Source: Papio anubis
Taxonomy: Eukaryota; Chordata; Mammalia; Primates; Cercopithecidae
Reading direction: 5' to 3'
DNA length: 64,000 bases
Assembly (NCBI RefSeq): GCF_008728515.1
Contig: NC_044979.1
Location: 165,176,782 to 165,240,781, forward strand
This document shows, piece after piece, positions 58,072-64,000 of the stretch. The stretch's first letter is position 1, and every line of letters starts with the position of its first letter. The translations under genes were made by a program, and so were the position numbers. The notes beneath the pieces are model-generated. The model saw nothing but the letters and a program-made list of their open reading frames with translations, was not told where the DNA came from and searched no databases.

Positions 58072-61000
58072 ATGACAGCATCAAATTCACACATAACAAT
58101 ACTAACCTTAAATGTAAATGGGCTAAATGCCCCAGTAAAAGACACAGACTGGCAAATTGGATAAAGAGTCAAGACCCATCAGTGTGCTGCATCCAGGAGA
58201 CCCATCTCACGTGCAAAGACACACATAGGCTCAAAATAAAGGGATGGAGGAAGATCTAACAAACAAATGGAAAGAAAAAAAAAAAATCAAGGATTTTAAT
58301 CCTGATCTCTGATAAAACAGACTCTAAGCCAACAAAGATCAAAAGAGACAAAGAAGACCATTACATAATGGTAAAGGGATCAATTCAACAAGAAGAACTA
58401 ACTATCCTAAATATATATGCACCCAATACAGGAGCACCCAGATTCATAAAGCAAATTCTTAGAGACCTACAAAGAGACTTAGACTCCCACACAATAATAA
58501 TGGGACACTTTAACACCCCACTGTCAATATTAGACAGATCAACAAGACAGAAAATTAACAAGGATATCCAGGACTTGAACTCAGCTCTGGACCAAGCAGA
58601 CCTAAGAGACATCTACAGAACCCTCCACCCCAAATCAAGAGAATATACATTCTTAGCACCACATTGCACTTATTCTAAAATTGACCATGTAATTGGAAGT
58701 AAAACATTCCTCAGCAAATGTAAAAGAACAGAAATCACAACAACCTCTCTCTCAGACAACAGTGCAATTGCACTAGAACTCAGGATTAAGAAACTCACTC
58801 AAAACCACACAACTACATGGAAACTGAACAACCTGCTCCTGAATGACTACTGGGCAAATAACGAAATGAAGGCAGAAATAAAGATATTCTTTGAAACCAA
58901 TGAGAACAAAGACACAACATACCAGAATCTCTGGGACACATTTAAAGCAGTGTATAGAGGGAAATTTATAGCACTAAATCCCCACAAGAGACAGCAGGAG
59001 AAAGCAGGAGAGATCTAAAATTGACACCTTAACATCACAATTAAAAGAACTAGAGAAGCAAGAGCAAACAAATTCAAAAGCTAGCAGAAGACAAGAAATA
59101 ACTAAGATCAGAGCAGAATGGAAGGAGATAGAAACACAAAATACCCTTCAAAAAATCAATGAATCCAGGAGCTGGTTTTCTGAAAAGATCAACAAAATAG
59201 ATAGACTTCTAGCAAAACTAATAAAGAAGAAAAGAGAGAAAAATCAAATAGATGCAATAAAAAATGATAAAGGGGATATCACCACTGATCCCACAGAAAT
59301 ACAAACTACCATCAGAGAATGCTATAAACACCTCTACACAAATAAACTAGAAAATCTAGAAGAAATGGATAAACCCCTGGACACATACACTGTCCCAAGA
59401 CTAAACCAGGAAGAAGTTGAATCTCTGAATAGGCCAATAACAGGTTCTGAAATTGAGGCAATGATTGATAGCCTACCAACCAAAAAAAGTCCAGGACCAG
59501 ACGAATTCACAGTCGAATTCTACCAGAAGTACAAAGAGGAGCTGGTACCATTCCTTCTGAAACTATTCCAATCAACAGAAAAAGAAGGAATCCTCCCAAA
59601 CTCATTTTATGAGGCCAGCATCATTCTGATACCAGAGACTGGCAGAGACACAACAAAAAAAGAGAATTTTAGGCCAATAACATTGATGATCATCGATGCA
59701 AAAATCCTCAATAAAATACTGGCAACCCAAATCCAGCAGCACATCAAAAAGCTTATCCACCATGATAAGTTGGCTTCTTCCCTGGGATGCAAGGCTGGTT
59801 CAACATACACAAATTAATAAATGTAACCCATCACTTAAACAGATCCAACAACAAAAACCACATGATTATCTCAGTAGATGGAGAAAAGGCCTTCAACAAA
59901 ATTCAAGAACTTTTCATGCTAAAAACTCTCAATAAACTGGGTATTGGTGGAATGTATCTCAAAATGCTAAGAGTGATTTATGACAAACTCACAGCCAATA
60001 TTACACTGAATGGGCAAAAACTGGAAACATTTCCTTTGAAAACTAGCATAATACAAGGACGCCCTCTCTTACCACTCCTGTTCAACACAGTATTGGAATT
60101 TCTGGCCAGAGCAATCAGGCAAGAGAAAGAAATAAAGCATATTCAAACAGGAAGAGAGAAAGTGAAATTGTCTCTATTTGCAGATGACATGATTGTATAT
60201 TTAGAAAACCCCATCGTCTCAGCCCAAAATCCCCTTAAGCTGATAAGCAACTTCAGCAAAGTCTCAGGACACAAAATCAATGTGCAAAAATCACAAGCAT
60301 TCTTGTACACCAATAACAGACAAACAGAGAGCCAAATCATGAGTCGACACTCATTCACAATTGCTACTAAAAGAATCAAATACCTAGGAATACAACTTAC
60401 AAGGGATATGAAGGACCTCTTCAAGGAGAACTACAAACCACTACTCAAGTAAATAAGAGAGGACACAAGCAAATGGAAAAACATTCCATGCTTATGGATA
60501 GGAAGAATCAATATCATGAAAATGGCCTCACTGCCCAAAGTAATTTATAGACTCAATGCTATCCCTATCAAGCTACCACTGACTTTCTTCACAGAAATGG
60601 AAAAAACTACTTTAAACTTCATATGGAACTAAAAAAGGGCCCGCATAGCCAAGACAATCCTGGGCAAGAAGAACAAAGCTGGAGGCATCATGCTATCTGA
60701 CTTCAAACTATGCTACAAGGCTACAGTAACCAAAACAGCATGGTGCTGGTACCAAAACAGATATATAGACCAATGGAACAGAGCGGAGGTCTCAGAAATA
60801 ACACCACACATCTACCGCCATCTGATCTTTGACAAATCTGACACATACAAGCAATGGGGAAAAGATTCCCTATTTAATAAATGATATTGGGAAAACTGGC
60901 TAGCCATATGCAGAAAACTGCAACTGGACCCCTTCCTTACACCTTATATAAAAACCAACTCTAGATGGATCAAAGACTTAAATGTAAGACCTAGGACCAT

Positions 61001-61898
61001 AAAAATCCTACAAGAAAACCTGGGCAGTACCATTAAGGATATAAGCATGGGCAAAGACTTCATGTCTAAAACACCAAAAGCAACGGCAACAAAAGCCAAC
61101 ATTGACAAATGGGATCTAATTAAACTAAAGAGCTTCTGCACAGCAAAAGAAACTATCATCAGAGTGAACAGGCAACCTACAGAATGGGAGAAAATGTTTG
61201 CAATCTATCCATCTGACAAAGGGCTAATATCCATAATCTACAAAGAACTTAAATTTACAAGAAAAAAAGCAAACAACCCCATCAAAAGAATGGGCAAAGG
61301 TTATGAACAGACACTTCTCAAAAGAAGACATTTATGCAGCCAACAGACATATGAAAAAATGCTCATCACCACTTGTCATTAGAGAAATGCAAATCAAAAC
61401 CACAATGAGATACCATCTCATGTCAGTTAGAATGGTAATCAATAAAAGTCAGGAAACAACAGATGCTGGAGAGGTTGTGGAAAAATAGAAATGCTTTTAC
61501 ACTGTTAGTGAGGTGTAAATTAGTTCAACCATTGTGGAAGACAGTGTAGCAATTCCTCAAGGATCTAGAACTAGAAATACCATTTGACCCAGGAATCCCA
61601 ATACTGAGCATATACCCAAAGGGTTATAAATCATTCTATGATAAAGACACATGCACACATATATTTATTGCAACACTATTCACCATAGCTTGGAACCAAC
61701 CCAAATGTCCATCAATGATAGACTGGATTAAGAAAATGTGGCACATACATACCATGGAATACTCTGCAGTCATAAAAAAAGGATGAGTTCATTTCCTTTG
61801 CAGGGACATGGATGAAGCTGGAAACCATCATTCTCAGCAAACTATCACAAGATCAGAAAACCAAACACCACATGTTCTCAGTCATAAGTGGGAATTGA
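58072..61898 (+). pseudogene. L1 ORF2 (endonuclease-reverse transcriptase), dead copy
   Basis: From the ORF2 ATG (58072) to the TGA at 61896-61898, 3827 bases, so nearly full length. Breaks seen: a 1-base loss near 58134 leading to TAA at 58162; a ~10-base insertion near 59000; a 1-base loss near 59766; in-frame stops at 60450, 60630, 60882 and 61380. The AP-endonuclease region spans about 58072-58790 and the reverse transcriptase about 59365-60640, with the FADD catalytic motif at 60177-60188. The endonuclease SDH motif reads SDN (codons 58752-58760). No functional product is possible. Confidence 0.95.
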
Positions 61899-62219
61899 AC
61901 AATGAGAACACATGGACACAGGGAGGCGAACATCACACATCAGGCCCTGTCAGGGGTGGGAGGCTAGGGGAGAGATAGCATTAGGAGAAATACCTAATGT
62001 AAGTGACAGGTTGATGGGTGCAGCAAACCTCCATGGCACGTGTATACCTATGTAACAAAACTGCACGTTCTCCACATGTACCCCAGAATTTAAAGTATAA
62101 TAATAACAACTATAGTAAAGAAAGCTCAAAATATCATGGACACTTTTTTGGGGAAAAAAAGAACTCAAATAACCTACATTTTTTTTAAAGCTGAAGTTGG
62201 GACTATTATGACTCTATAG

Positions 62220-62335
62220 TGTATGAATGAATACTGTGTAAAATCAGCAAGAGCAGGGACTGAGTCTTGTTCACTTTTGTGTTCTTAGCTTAACACAATC
62301 CAGCCACAGAATAATGAATGAGTCTCCAATCTTTA
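62220..62335 (+). repeat. L2 3' end, sense
   Basis: 'gagcagggactgagtcttgt' and 'tcacttttgtgttcttagct' fit the L2 3' end. Confidence 0.55.
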
Positions 62336-63235
62336 CGGAGCAAATCGACAGACTGATCAATCCAGGGTGTTCTCCGACTGTTCAGCCCTCATTGACTCAC
62401 ACTTCTCAGACCTACTGCAATCACTTTCATGGGGTTGGCCTTATTTTACACGTGCTAGTTTCCTTTTATCAATCAGCTATACTGATTGAATTATGTACTT
62501 GTGCAGGGACCTGGACGGGCCCTTCTGAACTCCCCAGAAGCATGTGGCAGAGCTATGGAAAGCACCCTATGAGGGACTGGAACCAGGAAGTGTTGACCTG
62601 AGCCAGAACCCTGTCCACATGCCCAGCTCTGTTCTAACACACCAAAACTTCTCCGTGGAGTCCTCTGTGTTAGGACTGCTACCCAAGGCCCTTCTCTGGG
62701 GAGAGTATCTCAAGATTCCTCCTGCCTCCCACAGCGTTCATGTGGCCACACTCTGGGTTAAATGACATGCCCTGACTTCAGAGTTCCAAAGGGTCACACT
62801 GCAACGCATGCTGCAGCAATTATCAGGCTGCTCGAGGTCCTCTCCGAGCCTCCGAGCGGTCTCAGGATCCCGGGCAGTGTGAGACATACTGAACATTTAG
62901 AATCAGAGGGTCAGAGTGCCATTGTTTAAACCAACTCATTTTAAACCTGGATCAAAGCCAATGGCTCAGAGCAATTTAGAAACATGATTATTTGCTGACT
63001 AAGTGGGGCCAAATTTTGGCTCCTTCCTTACTTGATCATGACAAAGTGTTTGGGAATTCAGACCTGAAATTGTCTGTGACCCACACAGAGCACTCCCCTT
63101 TGCTGGTTAAAGAGCAAGTTATATTAAGTTACACTGACCTCTCCCAGATTCACCAGGAAGGAGAAAGGCTGGGTCCTAGAAGGTCTATAAAATGGACAGT
63201 TAACAAAATGGCCCAAGCAAGCTTTTCAAAACTTT
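62336..63235. other. unique sequence, GC-richer patch
   Basis: 62500-62890 is less AT-rich. CpGs cluster around 62833-62873 ('ctccgagcctccgagcggtc'). Frames at 62314-62765 (73-95 codons) have no recognised domain. Confidence 0.45.
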
Positions 63236-63237
63236 AA

Positions 63238-63570
63238 AAAAAATTTTTTTATATTATATATTTTTAAATTTTTTTATTATTTATTTATTTGAGAGACAGT
63301 TTCACTCTTCTGCCCAGGCTGGAGGGCAACGGCGCGATCTCGGCTCTCTGTAAACTCTGCCTCCCAGGTTCAAGTGATTCTCATGCCTCAACTTCCCGAG
63401 TAGCTGGGATTACAAGTGTGTGCCACCACACCCAGCTAATTTTGTATTTTTGGTAGAGACAGGGCTTCACCATGTTGGCCAGGATGGTCTCAAACTCCTG
63501 ACCTCAGGTGATCTCTCCACCTCGGCCTCCCAAAGTTCTGGGATTACAGGTGTGAGCCACCTAGCCAGGC
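63238..63570 (-). mobile_element. Alu (AluS-like), minus strand
   Basis: An AT-rich tail (63236-63290) leads into 'gagagacagtttcactcttc', 'ctgacctcaggtgatctctc' and 'gggattacaggtgtgagcca'. Possible duplication: 'caaaacttt' before and 'caaacttg' after. Confidence 0.94.
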
Positions 63571-64000
63571 CCCAAACTTGTTTTTTTAAAAAAAACATAT
63601 CTGTTATTAAGCAGTGGAGTGTGTGTATGCATTTTGGGGTGTATGCATTTTGAAGCAAATCTTATAAGAGACAAAGAAATATAGAGGACTATCACATGAA
63701 AAATATGCTAGACAGAAAATACAGCAAATTCTTTTTTTCAATTCTTTTCTCGTTAATGGCATGGAAGTTCATTGAAAAGATGTTAGAAAAGGAAAATAAT
63801 TTCAGTTCATTTTATACATTTTAGTTTCATTGTATGCTACAACTTATTGCCGAATGGTACAGAATCAGGCTTTGTTCTAATGAAATATAATCCTCCGATG
63901 GCTAAAAGAAATAGCTGAGAAAGCTATATACTTATATCAAATACCTTTACAGATCCAATTAAATGTTAGAAAACCTCTTTATGAATTATTTTTAAGGTAC
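63571..64000. other. AT-rich unique sequence
   Basis: Nothing recognised. Confidence 0.5.

Larger units (their letters stand above)
57891..62114 (+). mobile_element. 5'-truncated primate L1, about 4.2 kb, plus strand
   Basis: It holds the last 38 codons of ORF1, the 63-base inter-ORF spacer, a decayed ORF2 and a ~215-base 3'UTR ending 'taaagtataataataac'. Target duplication: 57873-57890 ('gtaagaaatctcaaagta') and 62115-62133 ('gtaaagaaagctcaaaata'). The 3'UTR differs at many sites from young L1PA, and ORF2 is multiply broken, which suggests an older primate family (older L1PA or L1PB). Confidence 0.97.

Noticed and set aside
58368..60452. Active L1 coding capacity (216- and 221-codon frames)
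   Set aside because: ORF2 is broken by at least three indels and four in-frame stops, and the element lacks its 5'UTR and most of ORF1.

Overview
This is nuclear DNA from a primate, most likely human. The evidence is 13 Alu elements of J and S type, a 5'-truncated primate-type L1 with its target-site duplication, solo LTRs of the MaLR (THE1/MST, MLT1) and ERVL (MLT2) groups, and abundant older mammalian repeats (L2, MIR, L1M/HAL1, hAT-type DNA transposons). Base composition is AT-rich, CpG is depleted, and I see no CpG island. I find no intact protein-coding gene, tRNA, rRNA or CRISPR. The window reads as intergenic or deep-intronic sequence, and the open reading frames in it are chance frames, simple-repeat frames or decayed retroelement frames.

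Layout. 1-10 kb: mostly unique AT-rich DNA with a TTAAAAAA-type low-complexity block (3.75-3.87 kb), two plus-strand Alus (one with a GGAA-repeat tail), decayed sense L2, a minus Alu at 9.63 kb and a tandem pair of CTCF-core-like motifs at 8.47 kb. 10-17 kb: sense L2 followed by three antisense L2 copies; one is split by an MST-type LTR and contains the source of a ~140 bp inverted copy found 1.3 kb upstream. 17-25 kb: Alus inside old L1 fragments, an antisense HAL1/L1-type block and hAT-type elements. 25.6-27.4 kb: an unrecognised complex of interlocking inverted repeats (A-M-C-M'-A'-M-C'), the most unusual structure here. 27.4-33 kb: L1M with a foldback element inserted, L2, MIR, a THE1/MST LTR and two MER1-type elements. 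33-46 kb: no Alu and little L1; one MLT1-type LTR with a perfect 5-bp target duplication and an internal 118-bp tandem duplication. 45.7-46.3 kb: an old Alu whose tail has grown into a 314-bp uninterrupted polypyrimidine tract. 46-57.8 kb: L2/MIR mosaic, a 3'-truncated Alu and an MLT2-type LTR. 57.9-62.1 kb: the dead L1. 62.1-64 kb: L2 tail, a slightly GC-richer unique patch and a last Alu.

There are no genes acting together. What the sequence does show is insertion order: L2/MIR/L1M first, then hAT elements and LTRs inserted into them, then the primate L1 and Alus. The local duplications (11.9/13.3 kb, 25.6-27.4 kb, 36.9 kb) are later rearrangements overlaid on that. Repeat family names rest on recognising consensus-like sequence by eye; edges of old elements are good to roughly 20-50 bases.
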